DNA from: Talinum fruticosum
Lineage: Eukaryota; Streptophyta; Magnoliopsida; Caryophyllales; Talinaceae
Length of the DNA: 64,000 nucleotides
Direction: 5' to 3'
Assembly (NCBI GenBank): GCA_021018815.1
Contig: JAITYX010000021.1
Span: 4,617,001-4,681,000, forward strand
Position 1 is the stretch's first letter. Each line of letters starts with the position of its first letter. The translations under genes were made by a program, and so were the position numbers. Shown here piece by piece: positions 1 through 12,820 of the stretch. The notes under the pieces were generated by a model. It was not told where the DNA came from and made no database searches. It worked only from the letters and a program-made list of their open reading frames with translations.

Positions 1-1280
1 TTATAGCTTACTTAAGTATCTAGAAGCAAATTTAGTCCAAGAACCTTATATTTTGATCAAGGCAAAAACGCAAAATATATCTCCAAGAGACCAAGGAACA
101 TCAGATATCTAATTAACCCTAAGGAACAAATTAAACACCACACTACAAAAGACCAACAAGAATTCACCTTTCCCTAGGCCTAAGCAAACTATCAACCCAC
201 TAAATGACCCCATTTTTCTCCAGTTTACAATGAAAGATCCCTTCGTATATGGCTTAAACTTTCAGAACCCTCAAAGACTATTTGATTTCTTTTTCAAGAA
301 TTCCACAAAATCATAAGACGTAAAGCCATGGCTGCCATCTTTCACTTTCCCACTGAAGAAACTCTTCCGTGCCAAAGGACGATTCCTAAAGTAATTAGAA
401 ACAAACTCAAGAGATGACCCAGCAGGCAGAAAGGCAGCTTGCAAAGGGCCCCTGCAAACTAACTATGGAGCAACAAGTAGTCCATTGATTCCAAATTCCC
501 TTGCCCCATAAAGCACTTATTCAACAACTCAATAATGATCTTTATGTCACTAAATTTACCCGAATAAGCAGAAACAATAGGGAAGACTCCCTAAAGGAAA
601 GTGGGAGCAATGCAAAACTTATCTACTCCAACAGATATTGAGAATGGTACCATCTGTGGTTGTAATATGAAACAAGGACCTACTTGCCGATGGAATTCCC
701 TCATTCAGGCATTCCCCCTCCGCCTTGCAACTCTAACACTCCAATAACAATGTAAAAACAACAGCAGAACTCTATACAGATTCTAGGCTTACCATCAATC
801 GAAAACATAACACCGATATTCCAAAACTTGCGCAGATGATCCTGTCACCAGCACTATACTAAGAGGATTCTGATTAATTCTTTCATTGGTCATCTGAAAA
901 TCCAACTTAAAAACAATACCCTCTGGCTCTTTTTTCCACAAATCACCAACCACATAATTTGCCACAAAACCAGCCTAGTCTACCTTTTATACAGCAATTC
1001 AAAAGAAAAAAATAGTGATACGAATCATTTTTCATGTCTCTATCAGAGACAATGTAATGCACAGTCTTGCACTCAAATTTGCACTATACTGTGAAAAGCT
1101 AAAGCATTTCACTTTCCAAAGCCAAGAGCAGTTGCATCCTACACCATTTTCTCATGCTAACAAGTGCACAGCAATGATGGGTCTAAATGGAGAACCCAAT
1201 ACATCTAGTCAAAACAGGTGGGAAAAATTGCCACAATTAAGAAATAGACCTTCCATAATAAAAAGCATGAATGGACTTAC
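1..1280 (-). other. Presumed intron of the PDR2-like gene
   Basis: No convincing exon was found here on either strand. The preceding coding exon ends at 1281 with a good donor (GTAAGT on the minus strand), so this stretch is most simply its intron, and the next coding exon lies beyond the left edge. An acceptor-like TTTTCAG near 900 opens a short frame, but what follows does not resemble the expected third exon of the family. Confidence 0.5.
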
Positions 1281-2056
1281 TAGTTTGCGAAACTCAAGAG
1301 GAACAATCTCCTTTGCACCACAGAACTTTGCTGGAGTAATTTTGCATGAATCAGCTTGGTGAATATCATCAACCTGAAAATCAACAAACCATAGCTTCCT
1401 TGTCACAAAAACAAAAAAAAAAAAAAAACTCCACACACAATCATAGTTGCGCAGTTTGTACAATGTCAACTCGCCCGAAGATAATTTGCACAGGAAATCT
1501 TGAACCTTTAAGTACATTCAGTTTACGGAATAGTTGGCAACAAATAGAATCAACTTACTTTCAAAGGAATAACTTTTACACTACTTAGCAATCCAACAAG
1601 TATTTCGCTTTTTTGCTTTACCTTCTACTCTGGTATCTTAAAAACCATGAAGCCCCAAGTACAGTGGAGGTATAATTCAATTAACGTCTATTTGCAATGA
1701 GTGAGAAATCAAATAAGATGATCAATCCACATTGATCATTCACTAGGCAATCTTCATGATCATATCATACCCAATAAAATTGACCGAAAACATAGAGAAC
1801 AACATACCTTGTTATATTGAACGAAACATTTGAAATCGACGGACCAAGCCGTGAAAAGGAGGACCAAGATGTGAAATGTGGCGATCCCGCCAAGAACGAT
1901 CAAAGCATCAGCAAAGTCTAAGCTAGGAAGAATGACCCCAACCCAAATACCATATATAATGGCGAACGGCCAAACATCGAAGCGCCATGGCCAATGCCTC
2001 TTCTTTAACAAATCAACTCCATCAACAACTTTGCCTCCGACATGGAACTTCGGCAT
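1281..2056 (-). CDS. PDR2: P5A-type P-type ATPase, N-terminal exons (partial)
   Basis: These are the first two coding exons of a PDR2/MIA-like P5A ATPase, an endoplasmic-reticulum pump of about 1,180 residues that in Arabidopsis is linked to phosphate-starvation response and pollen development. Exon 1 is 2056-1808 (83 codons) and exon 2 is 1373-1281 (31 codons); both junctions are phase 0 with GT-AG ends. Exon 1 begins FHVGGKVVDGVDLLKKR after the start and contains two hydrophobic segments typical of the family's N-terminal hairpin (roughly residues 29-46 and 50-70), ending in WSVDFKCFVQ. Exon 2 has the family motif CKITPAKFCGAKEIVPLEFR. The catalytic domains are outside the window. The ATG at 2056 matches the family start. 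The match is from remembered family sequence. Confidence 0.88.
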
Positions 2057-2327
2057 CTCAGCCGAAACCGCAGCGTCCTAAATCGAGCTCCGGATAAACC
2101 CTAGAATGAGATGTAATTTGAAATCCTTAAGATTCTCGAAAGCAATTAAAGCTGAATTGATAGATCAAGCACAAACATTCAACCTTTGAGACGAAAATTG
2201 ATCGAGGCCTTGACGAAGTATTCGTTCAGCAAATTTCTGGAAATCGGGTGAGTGGAAATTTGGGTGGAGTTGAATCGAAGAGAGCACGAGATGCGGTTCT
2301 GACAATTGCACCAATCGCCTTCCCTCG

Positions 2328-2363
<36 letters not shown>
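2057..2363 (-). promoter_or_regulatory. 5' leader/promoter of the PDR2-like gene with a CT repeat
   Basis: Upstream flank of the minus-strand ATPase start. It contains a TC dinucleotide run at 2331-2363, which reads as GA repeats on the gene's strand. GA/CT runs near plant transcription starts are common. No clear TATA box was recognised, so the extent of the promoter is a guess. Confidence 0.4.
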
Positions 2364-2364
<1 letters not shown>

Positions 2365-3039
2365 GATAATAGGGTTCTTCGCTCTTCTATACTTCTATGA
2401 AATACCTTTCTTTTTCTTTAGAATTGCCTGAGATTTAAGAATTATCCGGGTTCACCTTTAATAATTACGTAATTAACTTTAAAATATTACTGTAGCTAAC
2501 CTGCCCCCCCAAAAAAAAAAAAAAAACCTTGTCCCTTTGCCCATTCAAGTGTGTGCTATCTACGCAGTTAAATTAAGATGTAAATGTGAATGTTCCTTGG
2601 TAAAATATTTATAAAAATTTATATAAATTTAGGTTCAAATTCTTTTAGCACCGTTCTTTGCGCCTCCATTTAAAAATAAATAAATAAAAAAGTTCAATTA
2701 AGATTTTTAGTTAAGTGTTTGTTATTAGAGAGATTGATTCAAATTCCACTTACATATAACATTGACACCTCGTCCATACGGAAAAAATAAATCAAGCTAA
2801 ATCGTTTGGTTTTTTTCTTTTGTTTGTTATTTGGTATCATGTTTAGCATAGGAGGAAGCTAAGTTGCTCAAGTATTATTAGCTCATCTTCAATCTTTTAG
2901 GTTGGGAAAATGATTTTGTTAGAAATTGATTTTTTTTTAAAAGGATAAGTACGACAATTATTAGGTAATTTTTCTCGTAAAGGTTTTGCGTACGTTACCC
3001 TCCACTAAAATGGAGATAAAGGAAGTAGATGGGAAAGAA
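2364..3039. other. AT-rich spacer, no gene seen
   Basis: Low-complexity AT-rich DNA with C and A homopolymers near 2505-2525. No ORF with coding character and no repeat with defined ends was seen. Confidence 0.5.
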
Positions 3040-3345
3040 AATCAAATAACAATAGAAGAAATGCAAAAATTAAACTTATCTCGCCCAATCGCCAGCTTCG
3101 ATTCTCTTCTCTATATGTATGATGGATAAAAACATGATTGTACATTCGGAGAAAACAATGAGTATCTTGAACAAGGGTCCGAATCTCACATGGCACCTAG
3201 ATTTCTCCTTTAATAGCCTCAATGATCGTTTGGTTATCACCTTCCAAAATAATAAACCGATACCCAACTTGTACTATCGCTTTGACCTCATTTATCACAA
3301 CGAAGCCTCTCGCTATTAGCGCCGAAGTATGACCCAAATTTATCA
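3040..3345 (-). pseudogene. Relic of a LINE RNase H-like domain
   Basis: In two minus-strand frames a short piece of the RNase H-like domain found at the 3' end of plant L1-type LINEs can be read. The frame around 3310-3197 gives FIILEGDNQTIIEAIKG, which carries the acidic LEGDN pattern of that domain. After a frame change, 3196-3060 gives CEIRTLVQDTHCFLRMY followed by HHTYREENR, matching the domain's C-terminal H-YRE-N region. Stops and a frameshift make it non-functional. No poly(A) tail or target duplication was found, so it is an old fragment. Confidence 0.6.
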
Positions 3346-5520
3346 TCCCGACTTGAATAAAAGCCGGTGTAATCATGTTGATTTGAATAATATATGATAG
3401 CTTCTCTCCTCTTTTGATCAAATAAAAAAATACTTTTTGATAAATGAGCCTCATATATATTTTTTTCAAGGGTAAGTGGCCACCCATTGGACTCCTATCT
3501 CGAGGAAAGCTCAACGGGTTTAACAAAGTCGGAAGGAAAATGCCAAGCATAACTATGCTCTACAGACACAAATTCTCAAACTCGAGAAATTTGTGCTCAC
3601 CTGCGATTCAACCTAGGTGGAGAGCCTAGGAATAAGGTGAGTGGCCATCAAGCCACTCACCTCTCGGCAATGAACCTCATATAAGGGTCTAGCAGTAGAA
3701 CGATGGATATGATTTTAGAGTAAGCCTCAACTTGCAGTGAATCACACAACTTGCATGGTGATAAGCTACAAAAATACTAATGATATAATATAACGAATAA
3801 ACTATAAGAAGATAATTATACAAGGGTTTAGTATGCATAAATAATAAAATTATTTATTAGAAAATTTGTTGGCCTTGTTATTTCATATTTCTTTTTCTTT
3901 TTTAAAAATTTTTTAGTCAGTATAATTGAATATTATACAGATTCAATCAGGCGCAGAGTTTGCTTTATCAGATAACGTTCACTCAAGAAAGACCCATATA
4001 TCCATTGATCTGCAATCACCTTGCTGTGCCTGGAGAGCGAGGAAGCCACATTTTCACAACACGGGTGAGGCCCCGTTGGATCCTAATGTCAGAAGGCTTC
4101 TACGTTATCTCTTTTCATTTCTTTGGACCACTTTATCACATGCCCCTGCAACCAAAGTTCACACTCCAATCAAACCCATTTCACCATAATGTGATCGTAG
4201 CCTACCCATGACATATTGAACCCATAAGTCATCCAAATTTGATGAAAAATACAATGTGTTAGTTGAACCGATAACGACTTTACTACGATAAGGAGATGAA
4301 TATAAGTTTGAATCGCTCGAAGTATATTTATTGATTTCCTTAAACGTTCGTGACTCGAAAGAAATCATACCATAAATAGACGAAAAAAATAATAAAAAAT
4401 GAATATATAGTTTATGCAATTTATAATTTACCTAAAAGAAGTATGTCAGTATATAAAATCGCTACATTCTATATTGATAATGAATAATAAATTCATGGAT
4501 ATGATAGTTAGAATCGAGAAACTTAGGAGTTTGGGTAATATTAAAGAATCATCACCTCTAACTCGAGTTCATCCCCTGTGCCCTCAAAATGAATTTGGCA
4601 TATGTACGGGCTGTTCCATTCTCCATATATGTGACAAAACGTTGATAAATACATCCGTATTAAACACAACTTATATTATGTGAAGGAAATGTTATTATTA
4701 TCAATACTTGAAACGATATATTTTATGTGATAGAGAATCTTATTTACTGAAATTTACAGTAGATCAATCTAATAGATCTATATTTTGAAAAAAATATGAT
4801 GAGATCTATAAATTTATTATCTATGTCGTACTAATGAAAATAGTTTAAAAGGAAAGCTGAGTGTTCAACATGTTTCAAGTTAATTTGTTCTTAATATAAT
4901 TTTATTTTACATTGTGGATATTGGATGCTTTACAATTGTTGAACGGATTTTTTTATTTCCCTTCCCTTGCCAAATCATACCATTTGTGGATTCAGTCAAC
5001 AACACTGAAAAAATAAATGTATCAATCACAATTTTTAAGACAATTTTTTTGGTAATCTTCAACTTCAACACAAAATTTAACTATTTGAGCTTGTACCGAG
5101 TCAATTTGGCATTTCTATTAGTTAGTTTTAGTTCTACATAATGTCTAATTTAAAGATTCTTACGTTTATTTTACGTTTTGATAGGTAATTAAGAGAATAA
5201 AAATTCAAAGCTATTGAGGATCAAAGAAGCCAAAACTTGTATACGAAGGCTCGTGATTTGAGCCGACGATGCTAGATGCACCAACCTTAACATTAATAAT
5301 CTCTCACTAGTATGAATAATTTAATAATTAAAGTAAATAACGAAATTTTGGATTCCGAATATAGATTTTTGCACTCTTCTACGTAAATGACGAAAAAATA
5401 AAGTAAGAAAAATGAAGAAGAAGACGAGAGAGGACCACAAGCTACAATACATATTAGGTAGCATTTGAGTGATGAAATAGTGAAGGTGCATGAGGTGGAG
5501 AAGTAACATCATATCCTCAA
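3346..5520. other. Intergenic spacer, no gene seen
   Basis: AT-rich DNA between the LINE relic and the first Rubisco small-subunit promoter. Several open frames of 60-90 codons occur (for example 3926-4189 and 4414-4683), but none shows domain features or splice-supported continuity. I treat them as chance ORFs. Confidence 0.5.
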
Positions 5521-5526
5521 CACATC

Positions 5527-5637
5527 TAATTCAATGACCCTATTTTCCTTCAAAAGCCACACCCTTTTCCCAATTTTTGAAAAATCCATGACCCTTGATT
5601 ACAAAGAGATAGGGGATTGCATATGGTCCTATAAATA
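5527..5637 (+). promoter_or_regulatory. Core promoter of the first RBCS gene
   Basis: A TATA box (TATAAATA) lies at 5630-5637, 77 bases before the ATG, inside CCTATAAATAGGA. About 100 bases upstream, AATTCAATGACC at 5527-5538 resembles the AATTCAATGGCC block found at a similar distance in the third copy. The leader ends in GGAGAGAGAAAA directly before ATG, as in the other two copies. Confidence 0.6.
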
Positions 5638-5713
5638 GGACATCCAAAGACTGGCTGAGGCCTCTCATTGCAAGTGGTTATCATCAAACACGCTCCAGGG
5701 AGGAGAGAGAAAA

Positions 5714-6459
5714 ATGGCTTCCTCTATGCTCTCCAACGCCGCAGTCGCCACCGCCGCTGCCGCCGGAGCTCAGGCCAGCATGGTGGCTCCCTTCACTGGG
5801 TTGAAGTCTCTCTCCGCCTTTCCCGTCACTAGGAAGTCTAACAACGACCTCTCCTCCCTCCCCACCAACGGTGGCAAAGTTCAATGCATGCAGGTATATA
5901 TATATATATATAAGCATAAATGGATCTCTTGATTTTCTTATTCATAGTCGTAGATTTGCGTTATGGGATTTATTTAGTGAGTCATCTAATTACGTTAATC
6001 ACTGTAGGTGTGGCCACCTCTAGGCAAGAAGAAGTTCGAGACCTTGTCTTACCTTCCCGATCTCAACCCAGAGCAATTGTTGGCCGAGGTCCAATACCTT
6101 CTCAACAAGGGATGGATTCCCTGCTTGGAATTCGAGCCCGTCGTAAGTTCAACTCTTATCTCGAGTGACAGTCTCATAAAAGATTTTTGCGGGGCATATC
6201 AGTACTAATTGTTCATTTCCCCCTGCAGCACGGATTTGTGTACCGTGAGCACCACAGGTCACCAGGGTACTACGACGGGCGCTACTGGACCATGTGGAAG
6301 CTGCCCATGTTCGGGTGCACTGACGCTACCCAGGTGGTGGCCGAGCTGGAGGAGGCCAAGAAGGCTTACCCCAACGCCTTCATCCGGATCATCGGGTTCG
6401 ACAATGTCCGCCAAGTGCAGTGCATCAGTTTCATTGCCTACAAGCCCCCAGGCTACTAA
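5714..6459 (+). CDS. RBCS: Rubisco small subunit precursor, copy 1
   Basis: This encodes the small subunit of ribulose-1,5-bisphosphate carboxylase/oxygenase, made in the cytosol and imported into the chloroplast to assemble with the plastid large subunit. Exons are 5714-5893, 6008-6142 and 6229-6459, giving 181 residues, the usual length. Residues 1-58 are a Ser/Ala-rich transit peptide ending GGKVQC; the mature protein starts MQVWPP. Diagnostic motifs are [40 protein letters not shown] and FGCTDATQV. All introns are GT-AG and phase 0. It differs from the other copies in mature residues near the start (PPLGKKKFE here, PPVGKKFFE there). Intron 1 (114 bp) is unrelated to those of the other copies, whereas intron 2 is nearly identical. 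Confidence 0.98.
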
Positions 6460-7914
6460 GTTTTGACAATACCCCTTTGCAATCTTTGTTCATAACGCTA
6501 AACCGACATTGAAGATGTTATTTCTCCTTTCAATTTTGCTGGTTTTTTCGCCATTGATTTATATATGTAATTGATTTTAAGAATTGCAAGCTAAGAAGTT
6601 AATAAAAAGAAAAAGGTTTTGTTGGCTTTATTTCTTGTAGCGTACTCTGCATTTTTTGATCTGCTTCATTTTTGCCGTCGTTGTACAATTGACTATCTTC
6701 AGTCAAGAATAACATCTCAAGCTCATACATTGAGTTGAGATGCTATTAAAATGAATGTTACATTTCCACAAAGGAATGTGCATAAGTATATTAACAAGCT
6801 TTATCAATCCTGAGTCACCTACCCCTACAGAAATTGCTCGAAAAACCTTGGAAGTGGATAGATTGTTGGACCTTTGTTCCGTTAGTGACAAACTCCCCAC
6901 ATAAAAAAGGTTACAAGAAGTTTGAGGAAGCAATTGAAAGCTCAAGCATATATCTAAATCCAATTAGGGTGCTTTAGTACAAGTTAATAGATTGAATTAG
7001 TGGCCTCAAGAGGCAGATTATATTTAAGAGTAACCTATGACTTGTTTATAACTTGGCAACATTTTTTTATTGATTTAATTAATTATAATTCAGCTGTTTT
7101 TTCGTATTATACTTGGTGGCATTTGTCTTTGATTCTACCACCTAACAATTAAAAAAATTTAAAAAATCTCATATAACCCCTACAAAAAGGAAGGAATTTA
7201 GCACAAAAGTATAAGGTTAGTGGTTGATTAATTAGACAAATCCCTAAAAAGATAGTCTAAGACTACAATATAAAGTACAACCACTAAGTACATCTATCGC
7301 AAGCAAGTCACTGAATACATCTGGTTATAACTCCACTGAAAAATAAGTAAATTTTGCTCTAATAGAAACTGTATTTTTTTTTCCTTTATGCCAAATAAGA
7401 CAGAGGAAATAAGTTTAGGACTGCATAATGCAAGTACTAACTTTATGTTGCAACATAAATTAAAATCCGACAAAAAAAAAATGGTGATTTATATGTAAAA
7501 GAAACCTGTAAATTTTTAAATGCTCCTAGGAACATGTATTTTTCGGAGAGAAAGAGAGAGAGAGAGATTAGGCCGACAAAACTCCCTTATTTTCCTGTTC
7601 GTCTAATCATCTATTGTTATATAGCGAGGAGCATATACTCCCATGTGCATATAAGACGTTATTAGAAAAACCTCGTTATTGTTTGAGGCTTTATAGTGTG
7701 TTTGGTTGAAGGGAAAATATTTTTCATGGGAAAATGAATTTCCAAGGAAAACCATTTTCCACTCACATTTTCCTTTGTTTGGTAGAAGAAAAATAATTTT
7801 CTAAAATAGTTACTTAAATGCAAAAACCAACCATAAAAACCCAATAAATATGAAAAGAAAAAGTAAATAACTAATTCAACTTGAAAATCCAAATATATAT
7901 ATTTTTCTTGACAT
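6460..7914. other. RBCS copy 1 3' region and spacer
   Basis: The 3' UTR follows the stop; a possible polyadenylation signal AATAAA is at 6601-6606. The rest is AT-rich. Around 7690-7810 several purine-rich stretches such as GGGAAAATATTTTTC and its near-complement GGAAAACCATTTTCC occur next to TTTGGTT/TTTGGTA words. This looks like a degenerate MITE, but I could not define its ends. A short GA repeat lies at about 7550-7566. Confidence 0.45.
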
Positions 7915-7929
7915 TTGGAAACCAAGGTC

Positions 7930-8630
7930 TGCTATCAAGAACATTTGGAAACCATCAAAAGGAGTCTTGGTGAAGGATCTTGACAAAAATCTTTTTACTT
8001 TTCATTTTTTTCCCTGATCGATTTGGAGAAGGTAGTCAAAGATGGTCCTTGGTCTTTCGATGGAAACCTAATTATGATGAAACCGTTTGATGGGAACATT
8101 TCATCTTCCGATATCATCTTTGACAAAGCCAGTTTCAGGTTAAGGTGTGTGAATTACCGATGAAGAAAAAACCTTTGCCTTTGCTTGAACAATTAGGTGG
8201 AAAAATTGGGAAGTTTATAGAGGCGGATGAAGAAGATATTCTTACACCTTCTAAATATTTAAAAATCCGTGTTGAGATTGATATTGCTAAACCATAACGA
8301 AGGGGCTTTAGGGTTGCTTGTGGATGGTAAACCGAAGTGGATTGAATTGAAGTACGTAAAGTTACCCGACTCATCATTACGCTTGTGGGGTCTTGGGGCA
8401 TGTGTACAAGGATCTGTGGCTCGTTATGATGGTGACACTCCGAAGACAAGCTACAATACGGCCCTAGAATTCGCGCCTCACCAATCAAAAGAAAGAGGAG
8501 AGGTAATGAGGATGAATGGAAAGAGGAGAGACGTAAACTCTTGGAGTTACGCACTGGAGGTAATGCTTCAAGGGTCAAAAGAAACCGAGTCTAGACAACA
8601 TAAGCGGTGAAGGTTCACGTAGCTTTAGGG
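7930..8630 (+). pseudogene. LINE ORF1 remnant (DUF4283 / zinc-knuckle type)
   Basis: Translated pieces in shifting frames match the ORF1 of plant LINEs. VKDGPWSFDG near 8032-8064 is the hallmark of the DUF4283 domain. MKKKPLPLLEQLGGKIGKFI follows at about 8159-8220, then YLKIRVEID. A shifted CCHC-knuckle-like stretch and a basic tail lie at about 8380-8600. Several in-frame stops and indels break it. In active elements this protein binds the element RNA. Confidence 0.75.
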
Positions 8631-8809
8631 AAAGGGAGAAAGGAAGCCCACTCGGACATGGTGATTGATTCTAATGATACGGGGAAAAGGAAGATGCGTG
8701 ATGTGAGGAAAGGGAAAGATAGAGAGAGAAAGGTTCGTGTGGTGGATGAGGTCTGGGGAGTGCAACCGATCGAGGCGAAGGTCGGTGAGCGACCTGCCGG
8801 GCCCAATGA

Positions 8810-11800
8810 GTATTCTATGCTCGAACTGCCGGGGACTCGGCGACCCGGGCGAGTTCTAGACCTCCACAACCTGTTGCGGAGGTATAAGCCGAATTTGGTT
8901 TTCCTTTCGAAAACCAAACTTAGTAGTGTGGAGTTTGTCTGCTAAATTGAAACAAATTGGTGATTTTCGGGTAGTGTGTGTAGATAGTAGAGGAAGATCG
9001 GGAGGCTTAGCTATATTGTAGGACTATGGGTCTATGGTGAATTTGTTTTCCTCATCACTAAACCATATTGACGTCAAATTCAGCTGGAAAAGGGATGATG
9101 TTCAATGGCGTTTTACTGGTCCGTATGGGTGGCCGGAAACTTCAAATAAACCGAAAACATGTGAATTGCTTACCGATATCAGCGGTAACTCGACTCTTCC
9201 TTGGCTGGTGGGTGGAGATTATAATGAGATCTTTTATAACTCCAAAAAAGGGCTCGCTACGAGGAGCCAAGTCTGTTTTGAATACTTTCGAGACGACTTG
9301 GGAAGACTCGTGGTCTTTACGACCTACATTTTTAGATGAGAAACTATCCGATCACCTACCAATTTTGCTCCGAGTTGATCATGCTATTTCCGGGAGAGAC
9401 CGGCGGCGAGGTAGGAGACGGTTTGAACAAATGTGGGCCACGAGATAAGGGGTGTGAGGCGGTAGTCAAAGGGGCTTGATCTGCATTGAGGGGTGGATCG
9501 AGTGGCGACCTCCGCTTAAGGAAGATAGATAACTGCATGGTCGCGCTACTTGAATGGAACAGAGTGACTTTGGCCGAGTTCGAAAGAAATTGCTATTCGT
9601 ACTCAACGGTTAAAAGCAGCCGGAATGTTCATGATCGTAGAGCGCTTATGGATGAACTTGCTGTTTGGAGGCACGAGAGAAGAGCTCTTATGGTGGCAAA
9701 GATCCCGTGCTAATTACGTCAAATTTGGGGACAAAAATACCAAATGGTTCCATGAAAAGTCAAGTGCCGGGCGTAGAACAAATTTCATTACGGGCCTTCC
9801 GGACACAAATGGTGAGCGACATACAGATGCGAGACAAGCTGGAGGAAATAATCACCAACTACTTCACTAATATCTTCAAAACGGATCATCCATCCCATGT
9901 AGAGGAAGTGATTTCGGTTATCCCTACAATGGTCTCGCAGAGTATGAATGATACTTTATGCAAGCCATACATGATCGAAGAGGTAGAAGCTGCACTGAAT
10001 CAAATGCACCCGTCGAAAGCTCCAGGCCCCGATAGTATGAATCCCTTCTTCTTTCAACATTATTGGGATACGGTAGGGGGATGTCTCGGCCGCAGTCTTG
10101 GGGATTCTTAATGGTGTGCCTATGCCTGAATGATTAAACCATACCCATGTGGTCCTAATCCCAAAAAAATAATCCTGCTCGTATTGAGGATTTTCGCCCT
10201 ATTAGTTTATGTAATGTAGTTTACAAGTTGGTCACCAAGGTTATTTCTAATCGTCTAAAAACTTTCCTTCCGGACATTATTTACGTGTCCCAAAGTGCTT
10301 TTACATCGGGAAGGTTTATCTCGGACAATATCCAAGTGGCATTTGAGATTTTTCATGCTATGAACTGTTCTTTGAAAGCGAATGGGATATGGTGATTAAA
10401 CTTGATATGACGAAAGCTTATGACAGAGTGGAGTGGTCCTTTCTTAAAAGGGTTATGTTGAAAATGGGCTTCACCGATGGTTGGGTTAATTTGGTTATAT
10501 CTTGTGTGGAATCTACTTCAATGTCCTTTGTGATTAATGGTGAACCGAGAGGTTTTCTTCGACTCGAAAGAGGTCTCAAGCAGGGAGACCCTATCTCTCC
10601 GTATCTATTTCTTTTTGTTGCTTGAAGGCCTTTCTTATCTTCTCTCCGATGCGATTCACTCAGGGATTTAAGAGGACATACTATTTGCGACTGAAGCTCC
10701 AATGATCTCTCACCTTTTGTTTGCTGACGATACTATGATTTTTGTGAAGCAACAGAGGGTCGAGCTGAAATTGTGACCAACATTCTGGCTACTTATGAAT
10801 TGGCGTCGAGGCCAAAAATCAACTTTGACAAATCTAGTGTTGCCTTTAGTAAAGGGACGTCTGCAGTTCGGAAAGAGGCGGTTTCTCTTAAACTGGATAT
10901 TAGGGAAGTCTTGTCTCATGACAAATATCCGGGGTCCCCACTCGAATTGGGAGGTCAAAGAAGAAACTGTTCCTTTATATTAAAGACCGCATCGGGAAAA
11001 GACCGAATTGTTGGTTCGACCGTTACCTCTCGTGGGCGGGAAGGGAAGTGCTAGTAAAGGCGGTTGCCCAAGCAATCCCTACCTATGCTATGAGTGTTTT
11101 TCTACTTCCAAAGGAGCCGTGTAATGAGATACAAGCGATGGTGAATAGATTCTGGTGGGGTCACTCTACAAACTCTCGCAAAATTCATTGGGTTGGCCGG
11201 AAGAAATTGTGTGATAGTAAATCGTTCGGTGGCATGGGGTTCGGAGACTTTGCTGATTTTAATCTAGCTCTCCTTGCACAAGTATGGAGACTAATTAGTA
11301 ATAACGACTCCTTAGCGTTCCAACTCCTAAAAGCCCGCTACTTTCCAAATAGCACTCTTTTTGACGCTCCTTTGGGGCATCGCCCGAGTTATATCCGGCG
11401 GAGTATTTGGAATGCCCGGTGGGTTGTATCTCGTGGCATGAGATGGCGTATAGGGGATGGTTTTTCGGTTAACGTGTGGACTGAAAAATGGCTTCCTAGA
11501 CCTCACTCGTTCAAGGTGATCACAAATATGGACCCGAGGTACTCACTTATTAGGGTCGGAGATCTTATTGATAGGGAAACTTGCACTTGGAAGGAGGATA
11601 TGCTTGAATATGATCTTTACGCCGATCGATGTGGACTATATAAAATCTATCCCTCTTTCTCATTCCTTCCCTGTTGATAGGCCCCTTTGGCACTTTTCGT
11701 CAACGAGCGAACTCACTCATTAAGGATGCCTACCACTCGTATTCGAAACCGGAACAATACGAGATGAATCGGGGTCAAGTAATACCGGAGCTCCAAGTCA

Positions 11801-12760
11801 CTGGAAAGAGTTGTGGAGGACATGTCTACCGCCTCGTATCAAGGTGTTTGTGTGGCGGGCTTGTTCCCGATCTCTTCCCACGTGCGTAAATCTAGCAAGT
11901 CGTATTCCAACTTGTCCGAGAGTCTGCAGATGTCGCAACTTATCCGAAGAGGATGTCCGCCATGCCTTTTTCCATTGCCCTCAAGCGGTATCGATCCGGA
12001 ATTCAAGTAAGTTTTCTTACTCTTTGTAGGAAGCTGGTTTCTCTACTCCGGGGACTTTATTCTCTATGCCAAATCTAAATTGAGGATTGAGGAGTGGGAG
12101 GAATTCTTAGGCTGTGATATGGGAGGTGTGGAATGCCCGCAATCGGAGACTTTTCGGGAAGGGGATCTCTCGTTGGTTGGTCTGTCTGCCAAGGCCATAA
12201 GCATTGTAAATGAATACTGGAGAGCTTACTCGGTCATGGCTCGAATACATCACCGAGAATGTAGCGGTGGCGTCCACCTCGTTCCGGCAGTGGAAGATCA
12301 ATGTTGATGGAGGGAAGCTCGGGAAGTTGGGGCTTTGGGTGGGGTGCGGTTGTGCGGGATAGCTTGGGGTTAGTGGTGCTTATGGGAGTTCATCAAGGCG
12401 GTGGCTTCCTTGGTCCTGAAATCGAGGAAGCGAGAGCACTTTATTTGGGTTGAAGTTGGCACTGGATTATGGTCTCCCACGCATTATTGTTGAAAGTGAC
12501 TGTGCTGCAATTATTGCGAAGATCTCCGAGAACACCTTTTTAGGGTCCGAAATTGGTTTGTTTATTTCGATATTCTTGATACTCGTAAGTCTGTTTGAAT
12601 CGTGTTTGTTTTCACATATCTGCAGGGGGTAATAAGGTGGCTCATGCTTTAGCCCACCTTCAACCCTTCGAGTTTTCTACTAGAGTGTGGGTCGAAAATG
12701 GCCCGGAGTCGGTACTAGAGTTGGCTGTAATCGATGCTTCGTTAGTCCTTGATTAATAAA
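8810..12760 (+). pseudogene. LINE ORF2 remnant: endonuclease, RT, zf-RVT, RNase H
   Basis: The pieces run in the right order but in changing frames. Endonuclease: LHNLLRRYKPNLVFLSKTKL at about 8860-8925, WLVGGDYNEIF at about 9204-9236 and LSDHLPILL at about 9345-9371. Reverse transcriptase: SKAPGPDSMNPFFFQHYW at about 10015-10068, [18 protein letters not shown] at about 10398-10452, [15 protein letters not shown] at about 10573-10617 and FADDTMIF at about 10719-10742. A 209-codon open stretch (11048-11677) covers the region after the thumb (NRFWWGH, GGMGFGDFADFNLALLAQVW). A zf-RVT segment lies near 11810-11990 and an RNase H-like domain (ESDCAAI, then KVAHALAHLQP) at about 12300-12740. Catalytic residues are still readable, but the frame is broken repeatedly. 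Confidence 0.9.
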
Positions 12761-12820
12761 GCCAACTTTCCTCCGATCAAAAAAAAAAAAAACTTGCATC
12801 ATATTGGTGTCAACTCGATG

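Larger units (their letters stand above)
7915..12792 (+). mobile_element. L1-type LINE retrotransposon, 5'-truncated and decayed
   Basis: This is a non-LTR retrotransposon in plus orientation. In order it contains an ORF1 nucleic-acid-binding region, an endonuclease, a reverse transcriptase, a zinc-finger region and an RNase H domain, ending in a poly(A) tail at about 12779-12792. The 3' end AATAAAGCC...CCGATC followed by the tail is typical of plant L1 elements. At about 4.9 kb it is shorter than intact plant L1 copies (about 6 kb); the 5' end near 7915 falls inside ORF1, so it is probably 5'-truncated. Many stops and frameshifts show it is dead. I could not find a convincing target-site duplication. 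It lies between RBCS copies 1 and 2. Confidence 0.92.

Noticed and set aside
850..900. Acceptor-like TTTTCAG on the minus strand followed by an open MTNERINQN frame
   Set aside because: It was considered as exon 3 of the PDR2-like gene, but the frame soon stops and lacks the expected FDFRKQ-type continuation.
6209..6466. Alternative-frame ORFs over RBCS exon 3 (also near 15130 and 18083)
   Set aside because: Frame shadows repeated in all three copies because exon 3 itself is conserved.
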